From: Corallococcus exercitus
GTDB taxonomy: Bacteria; Myxococcota; Myxococcia; Myxococcales; Myxococcaceae
Direction of reading: 5' to 3'
Length of the DNA: 44,792 nucleotides
Assembly (NCBI RefSeq): GCF_003611585.1
Contig: NZ_RAVW01000022.1
Span: forward strand, 1-44,792
Positions 6,594 through 16,200 of the stretch are shown one piece after another. Below the pieces are notes generated by a model. The model was not told the DNA's origin. It worked only from the letters and a program-made list of their open reading frames with translations, and did not search any database. Position 1 is the first letter of the stretch. Every line of letters starts with the position of its first letter. A program made the position numbers and the translations under genes.

Positions 6594-9575
6594 CTACCGG
6601 ATGGTCCAGGCCACGGTGCCGCTGCAGGAGTTGCTCGAGTAGCAGCCGGCACGCAGCTGGTAGCTCCCGCTGCCGCCCGCGGGCACCGTGTAGACGAAGT
6701 TCGAACCCGTCCCACCGCACGCGTCATCGCTGTAGGTCACCTGCGTGCCGTTCGCGTTGAAGAGCCGCAGGTAGGTGTCTCCGGTGAACGACGCGCCCGT
6801 CACACCGCAGGTTCCCAGCGTGAGGGTCTGTCCCGCCGCCAGGACGAACGTCTGGTTCACCGTGTTCACCGTGGCGCTGCTGGTGTTGCTCGCGCTGTAG
6901 TTGAGCGGCCCGGAGCCCGCGGTCGCGCTGAGCGTCCAGGCCACGGTGCCCGTGCAGGAGGTGTTCGCGGAGCAGCCGGCGTTGAGATAGTAATTGCCGC
7001 TCGACGGCACCGTGTAGACGAAGCTCGAGCCCGCTCCTCCACACGCGTTGTCGCTGAAGGCCACCTGCGTGCCGTTCGCGTTGAAGAGCCGCAGGTAGGT
7101 GTCTCCGGTGAACGCCGAGCCCGCCACGCCACAGGTTCCCACCGTGAAGGTCTGTCCCGCCACCATCGCGATGACCTGGTTGACCGTGCCCACCGTCGCG
7201 TCGCTCGTGTTGCGAGCGCTGTAGCTGAAGGGGCTGTAGTTGGCCGGGGGCGGATAGTTCACCGTCACCATCACGGAAGCGCTGGTGGTGACGTTGCCCG
7301 CGGCGTCATAGGCCTTGGCGGACAGGGAGTGGGACCCGGGAGTGGTGTAGTTGTACCAGGACTTCGAGTAGGGCGTGCTGGTGCTGGTGCTGGCACCCAT
7401 CGGCATCCCGTCCAGGAAGAACTCGACCCGCGTCACCCCGACGTTGTCGCTGGCCGAAGCGGTGAGGACGTACGAAGACTCGCGGACGAGGATGTCGTTC
7501 GGCGCGGGGTAGGTGATGGAGACCGTGGGCGCGGTGAAGTCGTTGCTCAGCGTCACGTTGCGGGTGGTGCTGCCCACGTTCCCCGCGCCGTCGTAGGCCT
7601 TGGCCGTCAGCGTGTACGCGCCGTTGGCGAGCGAGCGCGTGGCCCAGTCATACGTGAAGGGCTCAGTCGTGTCCGTCCCGAGCAGCGTGGTGCCCCGGTA
7701 GAACTCCACCCGGCTGATGCCGGTGTGGTCGTCGCTCGCGCTGGCCTCCAGCGTGACCGTCCCCTGCAGCACGGCGCCCTCCACCGGCGACGTGAAGGAG
7801 ACCCCCGGCGCGACGGTGTCGTTGTCCACCGTGAAGCTCACCGTGGCCGAGCTCGTCAGGTTGTACGCCGCGTCCCACGCCCGCGCGAACACCGTGTGGG
7901 AGCCATTGGCCGCCAGGGCGCTGTTCCACGTGAAGGTGTACGGCGCCGTGGTGTCCGTGGCCACGAACTTGCCGTCCACCATGAACTCCACCTGGGTGAC
8001 CCCGCGGTTGTCGGAGGCGTCGACCGAGATCACCACGCTCCCCCGCACGGTCGCTCCCGCCACGGGCGCGGTGACGGTGGCGGTGGGCGCGGTGAAGTCG
8101 TTGTCCAGCATGACGGTGACCCACTCGGAGTAGACGAGATTGCCCGCCGCGTCGTGGACCTCCGCCCGGACCCGGGTGGGGCCATTGGGCAGGAGTTGGG
8201 TGGGCCAGCTGCAACTGAAGGTGGGGCTGTAGCCGTTGCACAGGATGGTGGAGTTCAGCTCCGCGCGGAAGTCCACCCGGGAGATGGGCGCGTTGTCCGC
8301 CACCGTGGCGGTGATCGGCACCGACCTGCTCAGCACGGCGCCCGCCGCGGGCGACGTGACGGCCACCGTGGGCGGCGGGTCCACCGTGATGTTCACGGGC
8401 ACCGACGTCGTCACCTTCCCGGAGGCATCGTACGCGCGGGCCGTCAGCGTGTGCAGGCCGGGCGGCGCCGTCTTGGCATCCCAGGGGATGCCGAACTGGC
8501 TCTGGAAGCTCGTGCCGAGCAGCACGGTGTCATCGAGATAGAACTCCACCTGGGTGACGCGGATGTCATCGCTGGCGTTGGCCACCACGCTCACCCATCC
8601 GCCCACCGTCTTTCCCTCCACGGGGGCGATGAGGTTCACCGTGGGCGCGGCGTAATCGTTGCGGACGTTCAGGTTGACGGACGAGGCCCGGGCATTGCCC
8701 ACGGCGTCGTAGACCCGCACCATCCAGGTGACGCTGCCGTTGGGCACGGAGAAGCTGTCCCAGCTCGCCTCGAAGGGCGCGCTGGTGTCGCTGCCCACGA
8801 GGGTGTTGTTGATGAAGAAGTCCACCCGGCCCATGGCCTGGTCATCCACGGCCTGGGCCACGAGCGTCACCTGCCCGGAGACGGTGGCCCCGGCGGCGGG
8901 CACGTGCGTGACGGTGGGCTGGGTGACGTCCGGCGCGGAGACCGCGAAGGCCAGGTCGTCGTGGTCATGGACCGCCCCGGGGGTGCACGCAGCGCCCTGC
9001 GCCTGGGCGGCGTCCACGAGCACGGCGCGCACGGCCTGGAGGCTGCCCGTGGGGAGCGTGAACGTGGTGGAGAGGGTCTCGGCACCGCCGGCGGCGGGCA
9101 GGGTGGCCAGGTGCACCCACTGCGGCGCGGTGGCATCCGCGGCCCGGAAGAGCATCAGCGCGCTGCCGGAGGAAGGGGCGCCCCACACGTCCGCCTCCAC
9201 CTTCACCGTCCGGCCCTGGGCGAGCCACGAGACGCCATCCACGGTGGAGACGCGGAGGGCCTCCACGGAGGCGTCGGACTGGAAGGTGCCGTCGTTCCCG
9301 TCGGCGCAGCTTCCTCCCAGCGTGTTGGGGGCGTTGGACTCGGGGCCCACCGTGCCCCGGCCCGTCAGCGTGGTGTTGGAATCACAGCGAGCGCCATTGG
9401 AGGTGCACGCGGGCGCCGCCAGCTGGGCGTCATATTGCGCGTCCGTCGAGGCGAGTGGCTGGGCCACGGAGGCGCTGGCATCCGGGGCGGAAGCGGTATC
9501 GGAAGGGCCGGGGGCGCAAGACCATCCGGCGAGGCACAACATCAGGGTTCGGGTCAGGCTGAGTGAAACTCTCAT
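6594..9575 (-). CDS. Large secreted protein with tandem bacterial Ig-like domains and two C-terminal PPC-like repeats
   Basis: 993 residues from the ATG at 9575 (GAAGGA upstream); a longer frame to 9731 lacks a signal. The N-terminus looks like a lipoprotein signal (LCLAGWSC, Cys20, imperfect lipobox). Residues about 60-240 hold a Cys-containing module. Then about seven tandem Ig-like (Big_7-type) repeats of about 90 residues follow, each with a P.V....P..G..V.G.V.....ASD..GV..VEF..D...(L/V)G.D...P....W pattern and ending near T.(R/K)AYDAAGN. The last 210 residues are two near-identical repeats of about 100 residues (YSA.NTS.ATV.TVNQ, TCGV.G..FTGDTYLRLFNANGTQV, then two Cys), resembling pre-peptidase C-terminal (PPC) beta-sandwiches. 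No enzyme domain is present. Likely an adhesin, spacer or extracellular-matrix protein. Confidence 0.75.
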   Translation of the reverse strand: MRVSLSLTRTLMLCLAGWSCAPGPSDTASAPDASASVAQPLASTDAQYDAQLAAPACTSNGARCDSNTTLTGRGTVGPESNAPNTLGGSCADGNDGTFQSDASVEALRVSTVDGVSWLAQGRTVKVEADVWGAPSSGSALMLFRAADATAPQWVHLATLPAAGGAETLSTTFTLPTGSLQAVRAVLVDAAQAQGAACTPGAVHDHDDLAFAVSAPDVTQPTVTHVPAAGATVSGQVTLVAQAVDDQAMGRVDFFINNTLVGSDTSAPFEASWDSFSVPNGSVTWMVRVYDAVGNARASSVNLNVRNDYAAPTVNLIAPVEGKTVGGWVSVVANASDDIRVTQVEFYLDDTVLLGTSFQSQFGIPWDAKTAPPGLHTLTARAYDASGKVTTSVPVNITVDPPPTVAVTSPAAGAVLSRSVPITATVADNAPISRVDFRAELNSTILCNGYSPTFSCSWPTQLLPNGPTRVRAEVHDAAGNLVYSEWVTVMLDNDFTAPTATVTAPVAGATVRGSVVISVDASDNRGVTQVEFMVDGKFVATDTTAPYTFTWNSALAANGSHTVFARAWDAAYNLTSSATVSFTVDNDTVAPGVSFTSPVEGAVLQGTVTLEASASDDHTGISRVEFYRGTTLLGTDTTEPFTYDWATRSLANGAYTLTAKAYDGAGNVGSTTRNVTLSNDFTAPTVSITYPAPNDILVRESSYVLTASASDNVGVTRVEFFLDGMPMGASTSTSTPYSKSWYNYTTPGSHSLSAKAYDAAGNVTTSASVMVTVNYPPPANYSPFSYSARNTSDATVGTVNQVIAMVAGQTFTVGTCGVAGSAFTGDTYLRLFNANGTQVAFSDNACGGAGSSFVYTVPSSGNYYLNAGCSANTSCTGTVAWTLSATAGSGPLNYSASNTSSATVNTVNQTFVLAAGQTLTLGTCGVTGASFTGDTYLRLFNANGTQVTYSDDACGGTGSNFVYTVPAGGSGSYQLRAGCYSSNSCSGTVAWTIR

Positions 9576-9715
9576 CGCACGTCCTTCGGGTGGGTAGCCA
9601 AAGACAGACGCGGTATACGCAACAGGCCTGACTCGGGCCCAGCGACGGAGCGCCTGGGGTGAACCGGACGCGCGTCGGTCGCCGCCGACACACACGCCGC
9701 ATGAGGCCCGGGGCA

Positions 9716-9751
9716 AGGAAAAGCCCAGCAACCCGGTGGGGCTGCTGGGCT
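9716..9751 (-). terminator. Intrinsic terminator after the beta-propeller lipoprotein gene
   Basis: On the minus strand a stem GCCCAGCAGCCC / GGGTTGCTGGGC (one G-U pair, four-base loop) is followed directly by TTTTCCTT, a standard rho-independent terminator 28 bases after the stop at 9779. Confidence 0.8.
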
Positions 9752-9778
9752 CCTGACTGTGTTTCGGCTTCTCCGCGG

Positions 9779-11152
9779 CTACAGCGCGAGGATGCGCACC
9801 TGGAGCTGCCCCGTGCTCACTCCCGTGACGAGCACCAGCTCACCGCCGTGCACGAACACCCGCTTCGCGACGCCGGGGTAATAGCTGGCCGAGAGGATGT
9901 CGAAGGTGCTGCTCAGCACGCGCAGCTGCGTCGTGTTCCCCACGGTGTCGATGAGGTAGTAGCGCCCGTTGTGGAAGGCGACGTCCACGAACGACAGGCC
10001 CAGGCTGGTGCGGTAGGTGAGGTCGGCGGCGTTGAAGAACAGGCCGCTGCCCACCATGACGGCTGACTCGTCCGGCAGGAGCCGGATGGGGTTGGGCAGG
10101 TTGTAGTCACCGTGGTACGGCGAGTCCCGCTCCGCGCCCAGCGTGCCCGCCACGGGGTCCACGTCCACCATGGTCACGTCCGTCGGGGAGACGCCTGAGT
10201 TGAGCAGGTAGACGCGCTTGTTCACCGGAGAGAACACGAGGCTGCGGGCGGAGTAGCGCCACTCGGCCGTGGCGACGCGCGCACCGGTGGAGCGCTGGTA
10301 GAGCGAGTGCGAGTCCCACGCGCCGGAGCCGTCGATGGTGAACAGGTAGTTGCCGGCCACCACCATGCTCGACACCGTCTCCGGCGCCGCGGCGAAGAAG
10401 CGGGAGGTGCCGTCGCTCGAGAAGGTGTCGATGCGCCCGCCGGTATAGGCCAGGTACGTGGTGGTCCCGTCCGGAGACACCGCCATGGTCACGGCGTCCG
10501 CCGTGCCCGCGTAGGAGCTCAGGAAGCGGCGGTTCGCCACGTCCAGCCGGTGGACCCGGTCCGCGCCGCGGTCGAAGAAGTGGATGACGCCCCCGCTGGT
10601 CAGGGTGGCGTCGTCCAGGTTGAAGGCAAGCTGCGCGCCTTCGAGGACGAGGCCTCCATCCGGGAGCGAGCCGCCGTCGGGCGTGCCCGCGTCGGAGGAC
10701 GGCTCGCCCGTGTCGAGCGTCCCCGTGATGTCGATGTCACCCGTCCCCGGCGCGTTGGGGCAGTTCGGGAGGTCGCGGCGCAGGACGATGTTGGCCGAGG
10801 TCACGCTGCCGGCCACCACGTCCACCAGGGTGCTTCCCGAGTACACCAGCAGCCCCGAAGCGTTGAACGCATCCACGCGCACCGTCCGGGCCGTGCCCGC
10901 CGGGACCTGGGAGATGCGGCCCTGGATGACCGCCTCCGTCACCTGGAGCGGCACGGGACCGAGCGTCGTCATGTCCGGCGCGGAGACCGTCGCGTTGGCC
11001 GAGGTGACCCCGCAGACATCTCCCGCCAGGGAGATCTCCATGCGGATGGTCTCGGTGCCCGTCGTTTCCTCCGGGGGCATCCCCTGACACGCCGTCAGCC
11101 ACACACACGTGGCCAGCATCCAAACCAATCGATTGGCAATCTTCATGTTCAT
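9779..11152 (-). CDS. Lipoprotein with a beta-propeller (YVTN/PQQ-like) domain
   Basis: 457 residues with a perfect lipobox (WLTAC, Cys22). Residues about 25-150 hold a strand-rich module (ISLAGDVCGVTSANATVSAP...), then a low-complexity linker rich in Ser, Asp, Gly and Pro (DTGEPSSDAGTPDGGSLPDG). From about 165 to the end are propeller-like repeats, with blades such as RVHRLDVANRRFLSSY, MAVSPDGTTTYLAYTGGRID, and SLVFSPVNKRVYLLNS. Such proteins usually act as surface scaffolds or sensors. Start: ATG at 11152, with an in-frame ATG at 11146 also possible; the ribosome site (GGAAC) is weak and sits right next to a perfect palindrome at 11161-11177. The upstream neighbour on the same strand is the DUF3592 gene, too far away for an obvious operon. 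Confidence 0.72.
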   Translation of the reverse strand: MNMKIANRLVWMLATCVWLTACQGMPPEETTGTETIRMEISLAGDVCGVTSANATVSAPDMTTLGPVPLQVTEAVIQGRISQVPAGTARTVRVDAFNASGLLVYSGSTLVDVVAGSVTSANIVLRRDLPNCPNAPGTGDIDITGTLDTGEPSSDAGTPDGGSLPDGGLVLEGAQLAFNLDDATLTSGGVIHFFDRGADRVHRLDVANRRFLSSYAGTADAVTMAVSPDGTTTYLAYTGGRIDTFSSDGTSRFFAAAPETVSSMVVAGNYLFTIDGSGAWDSHSLYQRSTGARVATAEWRYSARSLVFSPVNKRVYLLNSGVSPTDVTMVDVDPVAGTLGAERDSPYHGDYNLPNPIRLLPDESAVMVGSGLFFNAADLTYRTSLGLSFVDVAFHNGRYYLIDTVGNTTQLRVLSSTFDILSASYYPGVAKRVFVHGGELVLVTGVSTGQLQVRILAL

Positions 11153-11160
11153 CTTGTTCC

Positions 11161-11177
11161 GTGGTCCCTGGGACCAC
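11161..11177. promoter_or_regulatory. Perfect 17-base palindrome in the leader of the beta-propeller lipoprotein gene
   Basis: GTGGTCCC-T-GGGACCAC, eight-base arms with a one-base centre, eight bases upstream of the chosen ATG and touching the weak ribosome site. The tight centre suits a dimeric protein site better than an RNA hairpin; both are inference. Confidence 0.45.
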
Positions 11178-11375
11178 GCCCCCTTCGTTGTCTGCTCTTG
11201 AAGCCCCGGCAGCGACGGGCGGCAGTCTAAAGCCTGACGGTGAAGGCCTCGCAAGATGTCTGAAGGTCCAGGGACGCGAAGGCAGCGCGGGGTGGATTCC
11301 AACCCCTCCCATGGAGGCAGCGGCGCGAACCTGCGTTGTATTGAATTGCAGGGTTTGCTTCCGCCTGGCCGTGGG

Positions 11376-11852
11376 CTACGCGAGGAAGTCCTCTTCCGCG
11401 GTGCCCTTCCTCAGCATGATCACCAGGCCCATGAGGCCGAGGCCTCCGGCCATCACGAAGGCCAGCGCGACGAGCACCAGGGGGATGCCGCCCTCGCCCT
11501 CGGGGTAGCTGTGGCTGGGGTCGTCGCGGTCGTAGAGCACCTGGATTTCACTGCCCGCGCGCAGGCGCTCATACAGGTCCTTGGAGACGTTGCGCTGGTC
11601 CGTCCGCCAGCCGCCGCCCTGTCGCGTGAAGCCGTAGTGCAGCACGTAGTCCCGGCCCGAGGAGAGACGGCTTCGGGCGCGGACCTCCTTGCGCACCACC
11701 CGGCCTTGCGCCCAGGCCCCCTCGGCATGGACGCGCAGGTCCTGCTTGAAGACGGCCAGGACCATCACGACGACGATGACGCCCATGAGCAGGAACAGGG
11801 CCCCGTCCATCTGGGTCATGCGTCGGGGGGAACCGGAGCTGAAGGGGTTCAT
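11376..11852 (-). CDS. DUF3592 family membrane protein
   Basis: 158 residues: a membrane helix near 17-36, a soluble domain at about 45-115, and a second helix near 122-147. The soluble part has the DUF3592 pattern: GRVVRKEVRARS, YVLHYGFTRQGGGW, and a hydrophobic-charged strand SEIQVLYDRDDPSHSYPEG near 101-119. The ATG at 11852 is preceded by GGAGG four bases away; a shorter start at 11819 is possible and a longer frame to 11969 has no support. The molecular role of the family is unknown. The gene stands between the beta-propeller lipoprotein and the tRNA pair on the same strand. Confidence 0.75.
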   Translation of the reverse strand: MNPFSSGSPRRMTQMDGALFLLMGVIVVVMVLAVFKQDLRVHAEGAWAQGRVVRKEVRARSRLSSGRDYVLHYGFTRQGGGWRTDQRNVSKDLYERLRAGSEIQVLYDRDDPSHSYPEGEGGIPLVLVALAFVMAGGLGLMGLVIMLRKGTAEEDFLA

Positions 11853-11992
11853 GAAGCCTCCGCTGACCGCAGGCACCGCTGCCTGCTTAAGCGGCGAGCA
11901 GCATCCGGGAAAACGGACGGCCGGACCCTGGGAGAGGCGCCCTTCGTCACCGCCGCCGACGCCGGCCATGTGCAGGGAAGGGGCGGCCAGAA

Positions 11993-12027
11993 AAGCGAAA
12001 GGCCCAGAACCTTTCGGTTCCGGGCCT
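11993..12027 (-). terminator. Terminator of the tRNA-Val/tRNA-Asp unit
   Basis: The minus-strand RNA forms AGGCCCGGAACC-GAAA-GGUUCUGGGCCU (12-pair stem with one G-U, GAAA tetraloop), followed by UUCGCUUUUCU. It lies just after the 3' end of tRNA-Asp. Confidence 0.85.
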
Positions 12028-12033
12028 CTCTAG

Positions 12034-12110
<77 letters not shown>

Positions 12111-12131
12111 ACAAACCCTGCTAACTCTATA

Positions 12132-12203
12132 TGGGCGGAACAGGGATTGAACCTGTGACCATCGCCTTGTAAGGGCGCCGCTCTACCGCTGAGCTATCCG
12201 CCC
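12132..12203 (-). tRNA. tRNA-Val (anticodon TAC)
   Basis: Full cloverleaf on the minus strand, 72 bases without an encoded CCA (the sequence after the discriminator A is TATAG). Acceptor stem GGGCGGA/TCCGCCC, anticodon loop CTTACAA, T arm ACAGG TTCAATC CCTGT. The outermost anticodon-stem pair is a G-A mismatch. It is first in the two-tRNA unit. Confidence 0.95.
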
Positions 12204-12311
12204 TGCGCGGCCCCGCCGTGATTCAGTGAGGCGGCTTGTATCGTCCCCCTCCGCCCCCGTCAAGCATCTGTTTTCGAGGCACCTGCATTCCGCTCCGCCC
12301 CCCGGAAACCA

Positions 12312-12336
12312 GCGGATCCGACGGGCGCGGATCCGC
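12312..12336. terminator. Hairpin after the 35-residue membrane peptide gene
   Basis: Perfect eight-base arms GCGGATCC / GGATCCGC with a nine-base loop, four bases after the stop of the small gene at 12340. No T-run, so a rho-independent role is uncertain. Confidence 0.4.
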
Positions 12337-12339
12337 CTG

Positions 12340-12447
12340 CTAGGCCCGCAGCTTCCACCGCCGCACGCGGCGGCGGGAACGGGGAATCATCACTACGGCG
12401 GCCACCAGCAGGGCCACCGGCACGAACACCAACATCGTCTGCATCAT
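12340..12447 (-). CDS. 35-residue single-pass membrane peptide
   Basis: A very short frame starting with two ATGs (12447 and 12444). GGAGG stands two and five bases before them, so the second ATG has the better spacing. The translation is one hydrophobic helix (residues about 4-21, QTMLVFVPVALLVAAVVMI) followed by a strongly basic tail with eight Arg or Lys in about 13 residues (PRSRRRVRRWKLRA), giving an N-out, C-in topology by the positive-inside rule. A hairpin follows. It lies between the LTXXQ protein gene and the tRNAs, all on the same strand. Small proteins of this type are often regulators or partners of larger membrane complexes; here the role is unknown. Support is structural plus the ribosome site. 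Confidence 0.5.
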   Translation of the reverse strand: MMQTMLVFVPVALLVAAVVMIPRSRRRVRRWKLRA

Positions 12448-12584
12448 CGCCTCCAGGTACCCCGCACCATACGGAGTCCCTCTGACATCCTGACGGGGGG
12501 TTCGTGACTTTCAGGAAACGACACTCCAAGCCGCCGGGTTTCCGGCCGTCCTGACGGGCGGCTGGCCGGACCCGTCCTGGAGGG

Positions 12585-13085
12585 CTATTCGCCCCGGGGA
12601 GGACCGCCCCGGCCGCCGTGCCCCGGACCGTGGGAGCCCCGCTCCGCCTGGAGGAGCGTGCGGGCCTGGGTCTTCTGGGCGTCCGTCAGCACCTGCTCCG
12701 CTTCCTGGTACGCCGCCACGGTGTTGGCGCGGAGCTGCTCGAAGAGGCCGCGGGCCTGCTCGTGCCTGGCCTGGTCCTGGGCGGACGGCGTGCCCTGGGG
12801 GGCGCGGTCCGGCGGCGCGGGCGGACGCAGGGCCTCCAGGGACTGCTTCACGGGCGCGTTCTTCACGTCGAGTGCGGCCTGGATCTTCTCCAGGCTCGAG
12901 GCCTGAGCGTCGGTGAGGGCCAGGTCCTGGCGGTGGTCGATGAGCACCTGGACCGGCGACTTGCGCTCGAACGGGGGCGGCCGGCGCGCGCCCTGGGACG
13001 CGTCCTGCGGGGTGGGGGTGGGGGTGGATCCGGCGAAGGCGGGAACGGCGAACAGCAGGCCCAGCATGAACAGATGGCGCTTCAT
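12585..13085 (-). CDS. Periplasmic Spy/CpxP-like (LTXXQ / metal-resistance family) protein
   Basis: 166 residues with a Sec signal peptide (MKRHLFMLGLLFAVPAFA) and a mature all-helical protein. The helix DLALTDAQASSLEKIQ carries the LTxxQ motif of the Spy/CpxP and zinc-resistance sensor families; a second, weaker copy (VLTDAQKTQARTLLQAERG) lies near the C-terminus. The tail is Gly, His and Arg rich (SHGPGHGGRGGPPRGE) and could bind metal. A clear ribosome site (GGAGG) precedes the ATG at 13085. Family members act as chaperones in the periplasm or as sensors of envelope stress or metals. No two-component partner is adjacent. Confidence 0.75.
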   Translation of the reverse strand: MKRHLFMLGLLFAVPAFAGSTPTPTPQDASQGARRPPPFERKSPVQVLIDHRQDLALTDAQASSLEKIQAALDVKNAPVKQSLEALRPPAPPDRAPQGTPSAQDQARHEQARGLFEQLRANTVAAYQEAEQVLTDAQKTQARTLLQAERGSHGPGHGGRGGPPRGE

Positions 13086-13275
13086 GGTGACGTACCTCCA
13101 GCTTGCGCGTGATGACCGCACCCGGAAGCCATTGGCCTGATGGCACGTGGACGCCGTGCGGAACCGACTGGGAGGGGTTTGTCCCCCACGGAGTCCCGTG
13201 CCGCTCAGGCCCGGGGCTTCCGGGCTGACACGGTGCAAGGTGCTCCCGCCATGTGCCGCGAAAATGTCCCGCGCG

Positions 13276-16200
13276 TTACCGAATGTGTTCGGCCTCGGTC
13301 CGCGCGTCCTGCGTCGCGTCTGGCTTCTCCGCGGCGACCGGGAGGGAACCCTCGGTGCCGCTGAGCGCCAGATAGATGTTGAACCACGCCAGCCAGACGC
13401 GCCACGCCGGGTCGCGCTGCTCGATGAGGGTGCGCCGCGCCTGGCTCATCCGCTGGGGCACGTCGAAGGGCATCCGCGTCTTGTCCTCGGACTGCAGCTG
13501 CGCCGCGAACCAGAGCACGTCCAATTGGCCGGCATCGACGGGCGCGTGGGTGCGCGCCATCAGCGAGTCCGCGTGCTCCAGCGCCTTGCCCAGCCACTGC
13601 GCCGCCTGCGCCGGATTCCTCCGGTCCACGGCGTTCTCCGCCAGCCGCAGCTCCGCGAGCGTCACCGCGCGGATGTCCTCGTCGCGGTCGGATTCGTCGA
13701 ATTGCTCCAGGAACAGCGCGCGCCGCTGCTCCAGCGCGCGGGCGGCGGCGTCCATGCGCCCGAGCCGGGTCTCCGCGTTGGCGCGCAACCCGGCGGCGAT
13801 GATGCGGTACGCGCGGTGGACGAACGCGGGCGTGGCGTGCGCCTGCTTCAGCGTGGCCCGCACGGCGGGCGTCGCCAGCTCGCGGTCCACCTGGTCCAGG
13901 TCCTCCAGCGTCCGCTGTGGTTTGTCCGCGCCCAGCGCCGCCGCGCAGCGGGCCAGCCGCATCACCAGCCGGTTGCGCAGGCCCTGCTCGTCGCGAGGGC
14001 TGGCTTCGATGCCGGGCAGCGCGCGATCATAGAGCGCCAGCGCCTGATCGAACCGGCCCGCGGCCAGGTTGTAGAGCGCCGCGCGATCCATGACCAACGG
14101 GATGAACCGGGCCAGCTTCGGCGCGGCCTCCACCATGGCCAGGGCCTTCTCCGCGGACTGCGCGGCCTCCGCCTCGCGGTTGACGTGCAGGAGGGCGCGG
14201 GCGCGGGCCAGGGACACGGACAGCCCCGCGGCGCTGTCCGCGTAGGGCAGCTTGTCCCGCTCGTCCAGGTAGCCCAGGGCGATGTGGTGGTTGCCCACCT
14301 GCGTGTGCAGCAGTCCCAGCGCGCCGAGGATCATCGCCTTGTAGCGCGGGTTGTTGCGCACCAGGTCCAGGGCGACCAGGTAGTGCCGGTTGGCGCGCTC
14401 GGCGGCGGCGGGGTTGTGGCCCCGCAGGAAGTCCTCGTGGTGGATGGCCCCCATGAGGGCCTGCACCTCGCGCTGGTTCTTGAGCTCCTGCCACGCCGCG
14501 CGCAGCTCCGCGAGGCCGGTCTTCACCGCCTGGGCGTGGGCGTCGTCATCCAGCTTGGACAGCCGGCGCGTCGTCACGTAGGCCTTCACGAAGTGCGAGA
14601 GCGATTTCGCCTTGCTCGGAACCTCCGTGGTGACCTCCTTCATCACCACCTCCGGGGCGACGCCCGCGCGCAGGCGCAGGCTCATGGACTCGACGGCGCT
14701 CTCCAGCGAGCCCGTGCGCCGGGTCACGAGGTCGAAGTCGGCGCGGGCCTCGTCCATCCGGTCCCGCCCCATGCGGCGGTAGGCGCGGCCCAGCAGCGCG
14801 CGGCGGAAGAGCCGCTCCGCCCGGCGGCGCTCCTCGGTGCCGGGCGGGGTGTCGTCGATGTAGAGCGTCGCCAGGTCCTCCATCACGCCGTCCGCGCCCA
14901 GGCTCGCCGCGCGCTCGGCGGTGTCCTGCACCACCACGCGGCGGCGGAGCGGGTCCTGCTGCTGTTTGTAGAAGGCGACCAGCGCGTCCCGGACGGGGCG
15001 GGGAGGGCGCTCCTCGTGCAACGCATTGACGCGGCGGCCCAGCTCCAGGGCGAACGCATACGGCGTCCCCGGGGGCTCCGCCGCGAGCGCCTGGGCCAGG
15101 GTGGCGTCCGCTTCCGCCCAGGGGCGTCCCCGGTACAGCGCGCGGACGGCGGCGCGCGCGAAGTCGAGCTGATCATCCGCCTTGAAGACCTTGTTCCTGG
15201 AGAGCTGGAGGCCCGCGGCGGCCAGCGCCTCCCGGTCGTCCAGCTCGCGGTACAGCGCGTCCGCCTGTTCGTACCAGGCCTCCAGCACCGCGCGCGGCGT
15301 GGTGTCCGTCAGCTGGGCCGCCTCCAGCTCCTGACGCGCGAGCGTGAAGTCACCGGCCGACTGCGCCAGCTCGCTGCGCAGCACGTGCTGATAGACGGCG
15401 GAGGGCGGGCTGGGCGCGGCGGCGGGGTCCAGCGCCGCCATGCGTTGGCGCTCGGCCTCTTGCAGCTCGTCCACCATGCGGCCCCGGTCGCGCTCCTTCA
15501 GGGCGCGCCGGTGGGCGATGAGCAGCCGCAGCGGCTCCGACAATCCCGCGGTGGCGGGGTCCTCCACCGAGTGCATGTGGCGGGCGTAGAAGTCCGCGGC
15601 GTCGAAGTCGCCATAGGCCAGGTGCAGCTGGCTCAGGCGCATCATCAACAACCGGCGGAGCTTGGGCCGCTTTTCGAGCAACAGCCGCTGGCGGTAGAGG
15701 AGGAGCTGATCCGCGCGCCGGCCCACCATGCCCAGCTCTTCGTTGAGGCGGGGCACGTCCCATTCGCCGGGCACCTGTCCATCCAGCGGCAGCCGGTACA
15801 CGTCCAGCGACTGGCCCCGGGAACAGGTGGTGATGAGCGACGCGGCGGTGGGGGAGGGGTACTCGCAGTTCCATCCCTGGCTGGTGAGCTGATCCGGGCT
15901 GGTGGCGGTGGCCTGCGCGGGCGCGTCGTCCCGCTCAGGGGAGAAAGGCACGCGGAACAGCACCCCGCTGTCGCTCGCGTCGATTTCCCCATCCCCGTTG
16001 GAGTCGGTGAAGAACTGCACCACGTACAGCGATCGTCCGTCGCGCGCGAACACCGGCTGGCCCGTCTTGCCCGGGATGTCCAACGTCAGCGGGACGGGGG
16101 CCGCTCCGGGAACATCCAACCGGACCGCCTCCAGGTGGGGCGCGGCGCGCGCGGCGAAGCCCGGGCCCACCTGCCGTACGGAGCGTTCGACGGGGACGTA

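Noticed and set aside
7329-9566. A 745-codon plus-strand frame
   Set aside because: Antisense shadow of the Ig-repeat gene: Gly, Arg, His and Val-rich with the same period as the repeats beneath it.
12260-12529. An 89-codon minus-strand frame
   Set aside because: Overlaps the better supported 35-residue peptide in another phase; no ribosome site and low-complexity Gly/Ala/Pro translation.
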